NCBI GenBank assembly: GCA_900539035.1
Contig: UQAU01000002.1
Coordinates: forward strand, 51,660 to 115,659
DNA: 64,000 bases
Direction: 5' to 3'
From: an uncultured Collinsella sp.
GTDB lineage: Bacteria > Actinomycetota > Coriobacteriia > Coriobacteriales > Coriobacteriaceae
A program made the translations under genes and the position numbers. Numbering within the stretch: position 1 is the stretch's first letter; each line of letters begins with the position of its first letter. The notes beneath the pieces are model-generated. The model was not told the origin of the DNA. It saw only the letters and a program-made list of their open reading frames with translations, and searched no databases. Of this stretch, positions 17,116 through 24,795 are shown in pieces.

Positions 17116-17158
17116 ACGCGGGTTGGGTCGTCATGCGGAACGCAGAGGGTGACGTCGG

Positions 17159-17389
17159 CTAGAGCCAAGCTCCGGTCCACTCGCTCCGGTTCCTCGTCGC
17201 CGCGAGGAGCGCACCGCATGCCGCGAGCAGTTCGTAGTCCGCGATCCTGATCCCGACCGACATGGCCTCGGCGAGGACTTCAATCCCTCTGCCATAATCC
17301 TCGATCTCGGAGAATACCCCGATACCGTCCATGAGCCGCAGGGCGGCTTCGCTCGGCCCGTCCCCCGTCGTGACGTGACGTTCTTCCAT
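17159..17389 (-). CDS. Small hypothetical protein
   Basis: 76 residues, acidic to neutral, mostly helical by composition (SEAALRLMDGIGVFSEIEDYG, LLAACGALLAATRN). No family is recognised. An AGAGAGG stretch lies about 13 bases before the ATG. It is oriented against its neighbours and could be a chance frame, so confidence is moderate. Confidence 0.4.
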   Translation of the reverse strand: MEERHVTTGDGPSEAALRLMDGIGVFSEIEDYGRGIEVLAEAMSVGIRIADYELLAACGALLAATRNRSEWTGAWL

Positions 17390-17447
17390 GCCGAAACAAT
17401 CCTCTCTATGCTAGAAAGGCGATGATAGCAGGTGCTGTCCGGGCCAG

Positions 17448-17515
17448 CGTAAACCGCGTTTTACGTTTTACGGCATCCGCTGACGGCGGCCACGGCTCCG
17501 TGGCCGGGTGATGCC
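17448..17515. repeat. Hairpin-rich non-coding region, first cluster (17390-17727)
   Basis: Bases 17390-17727 contain no convincing gene. Two structures stand out: CGTAAA/TTTACG (17448-17465), and a 20-base palindrome around CGGCCACGG/CCGTGGCCG (17487-17506), itself enclosed by GGCATC/GATGCC (17472-17477 and 17510-17515). A further GGCTTTG/CAAAGCC hairpin lies near 17623-17645. Such clusters in mobilizable elements may be transfer or single-strand origins, or leader RNA for the DUF2958 gene. Confidence 0.5.
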
Positions 17516-17727
17516 TCCGCTGCGCCCTGTAAAGGCCGCTCCATGAGGCCCCGCACAAACCTCCGCTCCGCTCCGGTTGGTGGAGGCCGTCATGGAGGAC
17601 CTTGACAGGCCTTCGCTCCGGCATGGCTTTGCAGGGAGCAAAGCCGACGACGACGCGCGGCGTCGCCATTCGGCTTTGCCCGCAGGGGCGAGATGTTAGG
17701 GCCATGCGCCCGGAGACGGAGGAAGAC

Positions 17728-18030
17728 ATGCAGCAGCTGATGACCGAGGAGATGGCCGGGAGGCTCCCGAGGCTCTACGAGCAGGACGGTGCCGGCGACC
17801 CCGTCGCGTACGTCCACTATTTCTCGTGCTTGAGCGGGTGGGACTGGTGGCTCACCGAGTACGACCCCGCCACGGGCGAGGCATTCGGGCTCGTGCGCGG
17901 GTTCGAGACGGAGTGGGGCTATTTCAGCGTGCGGGAGATGGAGCGCCTCAACCGTGAGAAGGGGTTCGAGGCCATCGAGCGCGACGAGCATTTCGAGCCC
18001 GCGCCGGCGAGTAGGTTCGAGGGGAGATAG
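17728..18030 (+). CDS. DUF2958 family protein
   Basis: 100 residues matching the DUF2958 pattern common on conjugative and mobilizable elements: RLPRLYEQDG, PVAYVHYFSCLSGWDWWLTEYD, FGLVRGFETEWGYFSVREMERL, ERDEHFEP. Function unknown. The start ATG 17728 (MQQLMTEEM) follows GGAGGAAG at ideal distance; ATG 17704 is upstream in frame without a site. The DUF4313 gene follows after 4 bases. Confidence 0.78.
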   Translation: MQQLMTEEMAGRLPRLYEQDGAGDPVAYVHYFSCLSGWDWWLTEYDPATGEAFGLVRGFETEWGYFSVREMERLNREKGFEAIERDEHFEPAPASRFEGR

Positions 18031-18034
18031 CGCG

Positions 18035-18637
18035 ATGGTCACGGTCGATTTCGATTTCATGGGCGAGGCGGTCCGCCTCGCCCTCGTGGCCGATGAGTAC
18101 GTGGGCGGCGGCCTGGCCGTCCTCCTCCTCGACGCCACGGACCCGCGTTCCGAGGGCTACATGGCCGGGTGGGGCGTGCTCACGGCGAACGTGCCGTCGG
18201 CGGCCGAGTGGTGCCGCGGGCACGGCAACATCGCCATCGACGCCGCGGTGCCCGCGGCGCTCCTCGAGGCGCTCGAGGCCGCCGGCATGCTCCGCATGGC
18301 CGCCCGCTCGGCGGCGTCCGGGATGGCCCGCTACCCGCTTGCCACGGTCGTCGGGCACGCCCTCGCCGACATGGGCGGCCTGCCCGAGACCTTGGAGGAG
18401 GCCCTCGGCTCGACGGTCGTCGTCGAGTACGAGTCGGGCGGCGACGGCGGCGCGTTCGAGGTGGGGACCGCACCGGCGGGCTCGGCCGAGCTCGAGCGCC
18501 TCGTCGCCGCCGCGAGGTCCGAGGCCGACGCGCTGGCAGCCGCCGGCGGATGGGCGGCCGTCCGGGTCGGTTTCGGGGACGCCGAGACCATCGACTGCGA
18601 GGCGGGCCGAACGGTCTACGCGACCGGGGCGGAATAG
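18035..18637 (+). CDS. DUF4313 family protein
   Basis: 200 residues. The first half (VTVDFDFMGEAVRLALVADEY, LAVLLLDATDP, WGVLTANVPSAA, IAIDAAVPAALLEALEAAGM) resembles DUF4313, another accessory family of gut mobile elements. The C-terminal half (after ~125) is Ala/Glu-rich and unplaced. ATG 18035 follows GAGGGGAG. It is cotranscribed with DUF2958, and the tandem hairpin array begins right after its stop. Confidence 0.68.
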   Translation: MVTVDFDFMGEAVRLALVADEYVGGGLAVLLLDATDPRSEGYMAGWGVLTANVPSAAEWCRGHGNIAIDAAVPAALLEALEAAGMLRMAARSAASGMARYPLATVVGHALADMGGLPETLEEALGSTVVVEYESGGDGGAFEVGTAPAGSAELERLVAAARSEADALAAAGGWAAVRVGFGDAETIDCEAGRTVYATGAE

Positions 18638-18652
18638 CCGCGGCCGCCACCC

Positions 18653-19350
18653 GCACGGGCATGCCGGCGACGGCGTGCCCGTGCGGCGTTTCCCGGGGAT
18701 GGACCGCGCCATCCCCGGACCCCTGCGCGCCAAAGGGCCTAGGCCCCTTGGGACCCGTGTCCGTGTGACGGGCATGACGGGGATGACGGCACGGCGGACA
18801 CATGCCTTCGGGCGTCACCGTGTCCCGCTGGATCGGCCTTTCGGCCGATGCGTCCCCGCCGGGATGCGGGGACGCCCGCGCCGCGTTCCGCGCCGCTCTC
18901 GCTGCGGCTCCCTGGCAACGCTCCCCAGGGTCGCGTTTCGTGCGCCTCCGCTCACGCCGGCCCCGGACGGTGAACGGCTGCATTCGATGGCTCCCAGAGG
19001 TCGCCATCATTCCGCCGTGGTCACCGGCCGGGGCCTCTCGCCCCGGGTCGCCGTGCGTACGGGGGATGCTCCCCAGGGTCGCGTCCCCCTGCGCGCGGCT
19101 CGGCCGGGGCTCACCTCGACGCAGCCTCGTCGGACGGGGCCGACATGCGGTTGCCGGTCGATGCAAGATGTGTATCCGTGCGTACACGGCGTCTTTCGGC
19201 CGCCGCGCACACACGGATATCTTGCCCTGCGGGGCGCGTCCCCCGAGCTTGCGGGACGCTTGTTGCGTCCCGGTCCCGGGAGACGGGAAGAGGGGCCGCG
19301 GCCCCTCTTCGAGATGTGCGCGCGGCGCGTCCTATACGTATCACATCTCG
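18653..19350. repeat. Tandem hairpin array (~700 bp non-coding)
   Basis: No convincing gene; at least nine local hairpins follow one another: 18653-18684 (13-bp stem), 18693-18718 (CCGGGGATGG/CCATCCCCGG), 18730-18751, 18796-18825, 18832-18849 (ATCGGCC/GGCCGAT), 18850-18875 (GCGTCCCCGC/GCGGGGACGC), 18910-18930, 19028-19046 (CCGGGGC/GCCCCGG), 19164-19224 (long, imperfect), 19252-19272 (CGGGACGC/GCGTCCCG), 19287-19310 (24-base perfect palindrome), and 19310-19350 (CGAGATGTG/CACATCTCG, which overlaps the relaxase stop). The word CTCCCCAGGGTCGCGT occurs twice (18921, 19069). It lies between converging genes, so part may be terminators; the extent suggests a structured RNA or a single-strand DNA origin. 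Confidence 0.75.
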
Positions 19351-20315
19351 TTTTCCCGGCCGTCGTCCATCGCCCGCTCCATCATGCGGTAGGTCGCCAT
19401 GCCGATCCCGAGCGCGTGCTGTATGCCGCCCCTCGTGAAGCCGCGACCGAGCTTTCGCCCGCTGATCGCCGCTTTCCTGAGGGCGCGCCCGTGCGCGTCC
19501 CTTCGATCGTATGTCGGTCGGTACTCGAAGACCAGGTCCCTTTCCTTGAGATTCCGGTCACGGCTGAGGCGCATATGAACACCCCTCCGCTCAAGCGACT
19601 CGTTGAGGGCGCGCATTTTGTTCGATGCGTCTGATGAGACGATCTCGCGGACGCTTTCGCGAACGACCCGGCGAACGTGGTCCTGGTCGGTTTCGAAGCC
19701 CGGGTCGGCCTTCGAGCCGATCTCGCGGGCCCGCTGCTCGCCCCTCGACTCCTGCCGGGCGTGGACGCGGCTGTTGCGCGTCCCGCGCTCAAGCTGGGAG
19801 AGCCCCCAGCGCCCGTCCATCTCGCGCATCCTCGCCGCGTGGAGGGTCCTCTGGCGGGACGCCCTGCCGTCGTTGAGGCGCTTTCCGGTCGAGAGGTCAG
19901 TCCGGTTGATGGCGATATGCACGGCGTAACGGTCGGTCCCGTCCCTCGAGTGCTCTAGGTGGAGTGCCCACGCCGCCTCCTGGTTCGGGTAGTAGCGCTC
20001 GACCCACTCGCGTGCGAACTCCATGCAGTCGCCCTCGGACATCCTTCCCCCGTTGACGTCGCACTCGTCGGGGTTGAACGCGATGATCTGGTGATAGCAG
20101 TAGGTGCATTTCGAGCCCTTTCGCCCGGGCTCGTTGTGCCCGTAGGCCGCGCGCGTGCGCTCCATCTCGCGGGACCAGTTCGCCGGGTCGCCGAGGTTCC
20201 GGGAGTCGAAGTCGAGCACGTCGTGTTTGCTGTTCGTGTTGTCCAGATAACCCGATAAGCTCTTCATATGCTGCGTGCCTGTGATCGCCACCTGCTTGAT
20301 TGCGGTCATATCCAT
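19341..20315 (-). CDS. Relaxase, MOBP-like mobilization nuclease
   Basis: Would nick oriT and lead the transferred strand. 324 residues from ATG 20315 (MDMTAIKQVAITGTQ), which follows AGGAAGTGG. It contains the relaxase core YCYHQIIAFNPDE (~72-84) and the His motif in the segment ALHLEHSRDGTDRYAVHIAIN (H119, H122, H133), with the third usual metal His position occupied by Ala. A Tyr at 23 (SGYLDNTNSKH) is a candidate nucleophile. The C-terminal half is highly basic and Arg-rich. The upstream frame to 20609 overlaps the coupling-protein gene and is rejected. Downstream of the coupling protein by 7 bases. Confidence 0.85.
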   Translation of the reverse strand: MDMTAIKQVAITGTQHMKSLSGYLDNTNSKHDVLDFDSRNLGDPANWSREMERTRAAYGHNEPGRKGSKCTYCYHQIIAFNPDECDVNGGRMSEGDCMEFAREWVERYYPNQEAAWALHLEHSRDGTDRYAVHIAINRTDLSTGKRLNDGRASRQRTLHAARMREMDGRWGLSQLERGTRNSRVHARQESRGEQRAREIGSKADPGFETDQDHVRRVVRESVREIVSSDASNKMRALNESLERRGVHMRLSRDRNLKERDLVFEYRPTYDRRDAHGRALRKAAISGRKLGRGFTRGGIQHALGIGMATYRMMERAMDDGRENEM

Positions 20316-20322
20316 CCACTTC

Positions 20323-22281
20323 CTATTCGTCCCAGGCCGCCCACTCGTCCATGAACGCCGCGTTGTCCTCGTCGGCCTTGGTGGGATCGTTCGGGGCGGT
20401 CTCTTCTTCACCGGATGCGTCGCCATCGGCGTCGAACTCGGGGCACCACGGGGTGGGGGCTTCATATGCGTCGCCTTCTGCGGCGGCTCTCGCGCGGGCG
20501 TAGTACGCGGCCCGTTTCTCGCGCTCGGCCTCCTCGTCCCCGAGCCCGAAGAACGGGCCGGCGGGCGTCCTGTTGGCGTAGTCGAGCGGGAATTCGAAGA
20601 CGCCCTCACGTCCGGGCTTCGAGTTCTCCCCGCCCTTGATCGCGATGAGGCCGTCGCGGATGGGGATGCGGTTCTGCCACTCCCATTCGTTTATCAGGGG
20701 AACGCCCGCCTCGTTGTAGCTCGTGCCAGATGAGGAGCGCCCTGCGCCTTTCTGGCTAGACGTTCCCATCGAGCGCACGGTCCGCTTTCCCGCGAGTGCC
20801 GTGAAGAACTTGAAGTCCTCTGGCTCGGAGAGAGACAGAGCGACCTTGATGCCGATGGAGCCGATCAGCTTGTCGCGACCGGCCCCGCCGTCGCCTGGGT
20901 CATTGTAGGCATTCAATTCTTTGAGATTTTGAACGAAGATTTGCTCGCGTATTCCCATCGAACGTCCGAGCGTCGCGATGGCCGGCAGACACGCGACCTT
21001 GACGTTGAGGTTGCCGATCTCGTCGAGCACGAGCGCTGTCTCGTGTGGCATGCGGCCCCCGTTCCCCTTGCACGCCCGCTGCGCCACCTGCCACCACTGG
21101 TTCAGGAAGCAGGTGTAGACGACCCCGTACGGGTCTCCCTCGTCGAGCATCTCGATGTAGACCGCCGTCTTCCTCTCGATGAGGTCGCGAATGGAGACGC
21201 TGCTCTCGGAAGTCACGGCGCGGAGCGCTCCGTCCGAGAAGATGCTCAGTGCCTCCTTGAGGGTCGAGACGACGTTCTTGCCGGCCGTCGTCGCGCCGCC
21301 GTCACCGAGGAGGTCGGACGCCGGCGAGAACGCCGGGTGCGACGGCCCGAGCTCGCGGATGTAGTCCTTAAGCGGGGCCGAGGGGTCCTTCGGGTCGTCG
21401 CCGGCGGTCCCGCGCTCCACGAGCGCGGCGACGCTCGCGAGGTTCTTCTGCCTGCGGGGGATGTCGGCCGTGCAGACGACGAGGACGCAGGCGGCGAGCA
21501 TGTTGCGCGCTGCCTTGGGGAAATACGTGTTCTTCTCCCCGCCGATTGGGATGAGGTCGACGGCAACCTGCCGGGCCGTCCTCACGGCCCCGTCAATGTC
21601 GCCCGCCTCGACGGCGTCGGCGACAAGTCCGATGGGGTTGTACGAGCTGGCACCGGGATAGCCGGTCAGGTCGAGGACGATGGTCTCGTAGCCGAGCTTC
21701 CTCGCCTTGTCGGCGGTGAGCTCAAGGATCTCGGGCTTTCCGGTGGAGACGACGTTCCAACCGGCTGCCAGGAACATATGCATATCTTCCAGGACTTGGA
21801 ATTGTGACTTACCAGACCCCGTTTTTCCAATGCTGATCGCGTGCGGAACGGACGAGTCGAACCAGTATCCGCCCTTGGTCGCGCCGAGCACGAAACCCGC
21901 TCTGGCCGGCGCGCCGGACCCGTCCCAGAAATCGTTGCGGCGGTTGAGTTCCGCTGTGCCCCGGACGACGTGGGCGTCGCCGTAGATACCTTCGTCGACG
22001 TTCCGGTTGCGTTCGGCGTCCTTTGCGACCGTATAGCCGAGGAGAACGAGAAACAGGAGACAGAACGCTGCGAACATGAACGGAATGTGACCGAGCCATG
22101 CCCCGGAAAGCCAGAAGACCGACCACATGTCGAAACCGATGGCGTCGAGCCAGGCGACCCAATCGATGGGGAGCGACGAAGCGGCGCAAGCGATCACGGG
22201 TGCTATCAGGGGATAACACGCGACGGTAAGGACGGTGGCGAACGAAGCCGAGAGGACAGCGTTGAACTTAAGATTGCGCAC
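20323..22281 (-). CDS. VirD4/TraG-like type IV coupling protein
   Basis: ATPase that links the relaxosome to a transfer channel. The 652-residue product has N-terminal membrane segments (about 10-35 and 68-86), Walker A GKTGSGKSQ at 152-160, a VVSTGKPEILELT segment, and Walker B ALVLDEIGNL, followed by NLKELNAYND. The start follows AGGAAATCC. It lies between mobC and the relaxase in one minus-strand operon. The presence of a coupling protein without channel genes fits an element that borrows a foreign T4SS. Confidence 0.92.
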   Translation of the reverse strand: MRNLKFNAVLSASFATVLTVACYPLIAPVIACAASSLPIDWVAWLDAIGFDMWSVFWLSGAWLGHIPFMFAAFCLLFLVLLGYTVAKDAERNRNVDEGIYGDAHVVRGTAELNRRNDFWDGSGAPARAGFVLGATKGGYWFDSSVPHAISIGKTGSGKSQFQVLEDMHMFLAAGWNVVSTGKPEILELTADKARKLGYETIVLDLTGYPGASSYNPIGLVADAVEAGDIDGAVRTARQVAVDLIPIGGEKNTYFPKAARNMLAACVLVVCTADIPRRQKNLASVAALVERGTAGDDPKDPSAPLKDYIRELGPSHPAFSPASDLLGDGGATTAGKNVVSTLKEALSIFSDGALRAVTSESSVSIRDLIERKTAVYIEMLDEGDPYGVVYTCFLNQWWQVAQRACKGNGGRMPHETALVLDEIGNLNVKVACLPAIATLGRSMGIREQIFVQNLKELNAYNDPGDGGAGRDKLIGSIGIKVALSLSEPEDFKFFTALAGKRTVRSMGTSSQKGAGRSSSGTSYNEAGVPLINEWEWQNRIPIRDGLIAIKGGENSKPGREGVFEFPLDYANRTPAGPFFGLGDEEAEREKRAAYYARARAAAEGDAYEAPTPWCPEFDADGDASGEEETAPNDPTKADEDNAAFMDEWAAWDE

Positions 22282-22292
22282 AGGATTTCCTC

Positions 22293-22640
22293 CTAGACGT
22301 TCCGGGCATCAGTCAGGAAGTCCGAGACGGCGTCGGCTGCGTTTCCGACCTTTATGAGTGCGGCATCGAGGAACGGGGCGATCCGACCGGGGTCGTGGGT
22401 GATATGGACCTCGCGCGTCAACTGGTTAAGGTTCGACGCAGCAAGTCTGAAATCTCGGTACAGGAGCTTCAGCGTCTCGGGGTCGGTGGCGATTATGGGT
22501 CGGTCGCCGTCGACGAGCGAGCGTCGGCGAAGGTACTCGCTCATGCTCAGGCCAGCCGCATCGGCACGCCGCGCGATGGCGGCGCGCTCCTGCGAGGTGA
22601 CTCTGACGTAGATGCGGCCCGACCTCTGCGGGCTACTCAT
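22293..22640 (-). CDS. mobC: MobC-like relaxosome accessory protein
   Basis: 115 residues with a ribbon-helix-helix-like N-terminus (SGRIYVRVTSQERAAIARRADAAGLSMSEYLRRRSL) and a MobC-like segment LYRDFRLAASNLNQLTREVH. MobC proteins bind oriT and help the relaxase nick. Start ATG 22640 overlaps the upstream gene by 8 bases and follows GGGGCG. A longer frame to 22808 lies inside the upstream gene. First mobilization gene of the mobC-coupling protein-relaxase operon. Confidence 0.85.
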   Translation of the reverse strand: MSSPQRSGRIYVRVTSQERAAIARRADAAGLSMSEYLRRRSLVDGDRPIIATDPETLKLLYRDFRLAASNLNQLTREVHITHDPGRIAPFLDAALIKVGNAADAVSDFLTDARNV

Positions 22641-23079
22641 TGCGCCCCGCCGCGCCAGTGGGAACGAACACATGGGACACGCCGACTCGGCGGTCGCCTC
22701 CCATGCTGTCGCAGAGCATGAAGGCGAACGCAAACGGGGTGTCGGCAAAGGGTGTGCGGGAACGGGCTTCGAACATGAGGGCCATGAGATCGAGATAGGC
22801 GCTTTCAAGGCGATCGTAGTCCCCGCGCGTCACGGGGATCCCGCGATAGGTGACGATGGGGAGGTCGGGCTCGTCGCAATAGTAGGCGAAGAGTGTGCCG
22901 GGGATCTCCTCCTGGACGATCGCATCGATCGAGGGGATATCGGGGTAGGCCGACGGTGCGAAAGGCCAGGCGAAGAAGGCATGCTTTCGCTTTTCGGCTG
23001 CTTCGGGGTTGAGCTCGATGGTGAACTTCGGGGCGATCTCGAATCGACCGTCCGACAGTTTCAGGGATTTGAATTCCAT
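22633..23079 (-). CDS. Hypothetical protein of the mobilization operon
   Basis: 148 residues, no family recognised. Sequence is mixed alpha/beta in composition (FTIELNPEAAEKRKHAFFAWPF, YCDEPDLPIVTYRGIPVTRGDYDRLESAYLDLMALMFEAR, FAFAFMLCDSMGG). The ATG follows AAAGGACC. It overlaps mobC and lies 55 bases after the RepA-like gene, so it is part of the same minus-strand unit. No active-site motif is apparent. Confidence 0.7.
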   Translation of the reverse strand: MEFKSLKLSDGRFEIAPKFTIELNPEAAEKRKHAFFAWPFAPSAYPDIPSIDAIVQEEIPGTLFAYYCDEPDLPIVTYRGIPVTRGDYDRLESAYLDLMALMFEARSRTPFADTPFAFAFMLCDSMGGDRRVGVSHVFVPTGAAGRNE

Positions 23080-23134
23080 AACAGGTCCTTTCGATGATGC
23101 GGCGGGGCCGGGTGTGGCTGGCCCCGCCGGTCGA

Positions 23135-24121
23135 TTAGTCGCGGGTGAGAATGTGTGCGAGGGTGATTAGCCGCGCTGTCGCGGTGCGGTGGAACCCGTA
23201 CTCGACTCCTCGCTCGGCGAGGAATGCGCGGTGCTCGTTGAGCCGCTTCGCGAGGACGGCGGGCGTTGCATCGGTGAGGCTGGCGTCCTCGATAAGCTGC
23301 GTGGCGGTACCTTCCCAGGCGCCGGGCCGCGCAGCCATGAAGTCGAGGACGGTGAGCACGCATGCCGGAACCTCGCGCTCGCGCAGTTCCTCGCGGCTGG
23401 TCTGCTCGATGAGGTGCCAGCGGCAGTCGGTGAATGCGAGCTTGTATTCCGCTAGGTCGACATCGCGTCCCGTGACGGAGAGAGTCGCCTTTCCGTCGAA
23501 CATGGCATCTTTGGCGAGCAGCAAGCACTCGTCTGCCGCCCCGAGTATGCCGTTCGAGCCGCTGATGGTGTTGAACACGTTGGCCTCATCACCCATCTTT
23601 CGCGTGTGATGCACCAACAGGACACAGAGACCGTGTTTGTCGGCGAAAGCCTTGAGCAGGCCAACGTCCTGATAGTCGGACGCGTAGACGCTGTCCCCTC
23701 CGCTTGCAACACGTACTTTTTGGAGCGTGTCGATGATGATGAGTCTGGTGGATGGGTGGCAGGAGAGATATCGCTCCAACTGGAGGATGAGCCCATTGTT
23801 GAGCTTGTCTGCCATAATCGCGAACTGGAGGTCGTCGTTGGCGACGTCGACGATATGGAACAGGCGGTTCTGGATGCGCGCGTACGTGTCCTCAAGGCAC
23901 AGATAGAGAACGCCGGAACGTTCTGTGGCATGGTCGAGGAACGGCTGGCCGGTGCTAACGCTGACGCTGAGTCCCAGGCTGAACCAACTCTTTCCGACTT
24001 TAGGGGTGCCCGCGAGCACTACGAGGCCGGTGGGGATGAGCTCCTCGACGAGCCAGGTGACGCTTGCGAGTGGGCTGTCGAGCAGGTCCTGCGCGGAACG
24101 GACCTCAAGGTCGCCAGGCAT
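23135..24121 (-). CDS. RepA-like AAA ATPase (RecA-fold helicase of mobile elements)
   Basis: 328 residues. The N-terminal RecA-like domain has Walker A GTPKVGKSW (38-46), Walker B RLIIIDTLQKV and VLLVHHTRK, the pattern of COG3598 RepA-type helicases. The C-terminal ~90 residues look like a winged helix. It could unwind the excised circle for replication. ATG 24121 follows GGAGGCGG; the frame upstream to 24250 runs over the next small gene and is rejected. It is coupled to that gene (1-base gap). Confidence 0.85.
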   Translation of the reverse strand: MPGDLEVRSAQDLLDSPLASVTWLVEELIPTGLVVLAGTPKVGKSWFSLGLSVSVSTGQPFLDHATERSGVLYLCLEDTYARIQNRLFHIVDVANDDLQFAIMADKLNNGLILQLERYLSCHPSTRLIIIDTLQKVRVASGGDSVYASDYQDVGLLKAFADKHGLCVLLVHHTRKMGDEANVFNTISGSNGILGAADECLLLAKDAMFDGKATLSVTGRDVDLAEYKLAFTDCRWHLIEQTSREELREREVPACVLTVLDFMAARPGAWEGTATQLIEDASLTDATPAVLAKRLNEHRAFLAERGVEYGFHRTATARLITLAHILTRD

Positions 24122-24122
24122 C

Positions 24123-24332
24123 CTATACCGCCTCCGCGCGGATGACGCGACAGCGGCCGCGATAGTCGGTGACGATCTCGACGCCGAGGGCTGTGCAGAG
24201 CGCGTCGATGCGGTCCGCCTGTTCGATAGCGAATCCGAGAATGTCCTCATCGGTAGGATTGTGTGGGAGACCGTGGGCCTCCAGCGTGCGCGCTACGCGC
24301 TCGGCGTGCGCAAAGTAGGCGGAATAGTCCAT
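24123..24332 (-). CDS. Small hypothetical protein upstream of RepA-like gene
   Basis: 69 residues (MDYSAYFAHAERVARTLEAHG..., ending CRVIRAEAV). No family recognised. It has a strong AAGGAG ribosome site and directly precedes the RepA-like gene with a 1-base gap, so it is probably a cotranscribed replication partner or a translational leader. Confidence 0.65.
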   Translation of the reverse strand: MDYSAYFAHAERVARTLEAHGLPHNPTDEDILGFAIEQADRIDALCTALGVEIVTDYRGRCRVIRAEAV

Positions 24333-24354
24333 TTGTGCTCCTTGTAGATATGGG

Positions 24355-24442
24355 CCGCATGGAGCATGTAATATGGACCATGCGGTTTATGTGCCGCGGA
24401 CGGGTGCGTCTTCTTGGCGGGAGGGCACCCGTTTTTCTTTTT
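24355..24442 (+). ncRNA. Possible plus-strand small RNA opposite the rep leader
   Basis: Two hairpins on the plus strand: CCGCATGG/CCATGCGG (24355-24385), then ACGGGTGC/GCACCCGT (24400-24432) followed at once by TTTTTCTTTTTC. The second is a good intrinsic terminator, yet no plus-strand gene precedes it. It lies in the untranslated leader upstream of the minus-strand rep operon, the usual place for a counter-transcribed regulatory RNA. A promoter cannot be identified with confidence. Confidence 0.4.
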
Positions 24443-24446
24443 CAGG

Positions 24447-24644
24447 CTAGCCAACGCCGGCCATCTCCTTTCGGTCGTCGGGCTCTTTTAGCCCGAGCTC
24501 GCGGTAGAGCGCGGAGCGGGCGATGTACCACGTCTTTCCGAGCTTGCGAAACGGAAGCTCACCGGCCTTGGCGAGCTTTTGAGCCTTGGAATAACTCACA
24601 TTCATAATCTCGCTTGCTTCAGCGAGAGACAGGAGCTTGTCCAT
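24447..24644 (-). CDS. Excisionase-like helix-turn-helix DNA-binding protein
   Basis: 65 residues with the MerR/Xis-type fold of DNA-binding excisionase-family proteins: LLSLAEASEIMNVSYSKAQKLAKAG, then LPFRKLGKTWYIARSAL. It probably acts as recombination directionality factor for the integrase, or as a transcriptional regulator of the rep operon. The ATG at 24644 is preceded by GAGGAGG, which decides it against the in-frame ATG at 24683. Confidence 0.82.
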   Translation of the reverse strand: MDKLLSLAEASEIMNVSYSKAQKLAKAGELPFRKLGKTWYIARSALYRELGLKEPDDRKEMAGVG

Positions 24645-24795
24645 ATATACCTCCTCTCTTATCGTTAATTCCATTGTACACACTTGACAAAGAGAAACAA
24701 AGAAAAATAAAAATCAAATTGAAATGAGATATAGATAAAGGCTAAAGTTGAAACTAACATCGCTATAAAGCTTTATTTAGAAAGTTGATTAAGTA

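Noticed and set aside
18093..19634. A 513-residue plus-strand frame across the DUF4313 gene and the hairpin array
   Set aside because: Very Arg/Pro/Ser-rich, runs antisense into the relaxase gene and crosses all the palindromes; it is an accident of high GC.
19341..22640. A complete conjugative (self-transmissible) element
   Set aside because: Relaxase and coupling protein are present, but no VirB4-like ATPase or other channel genes could be found in 10.5-28 kb.
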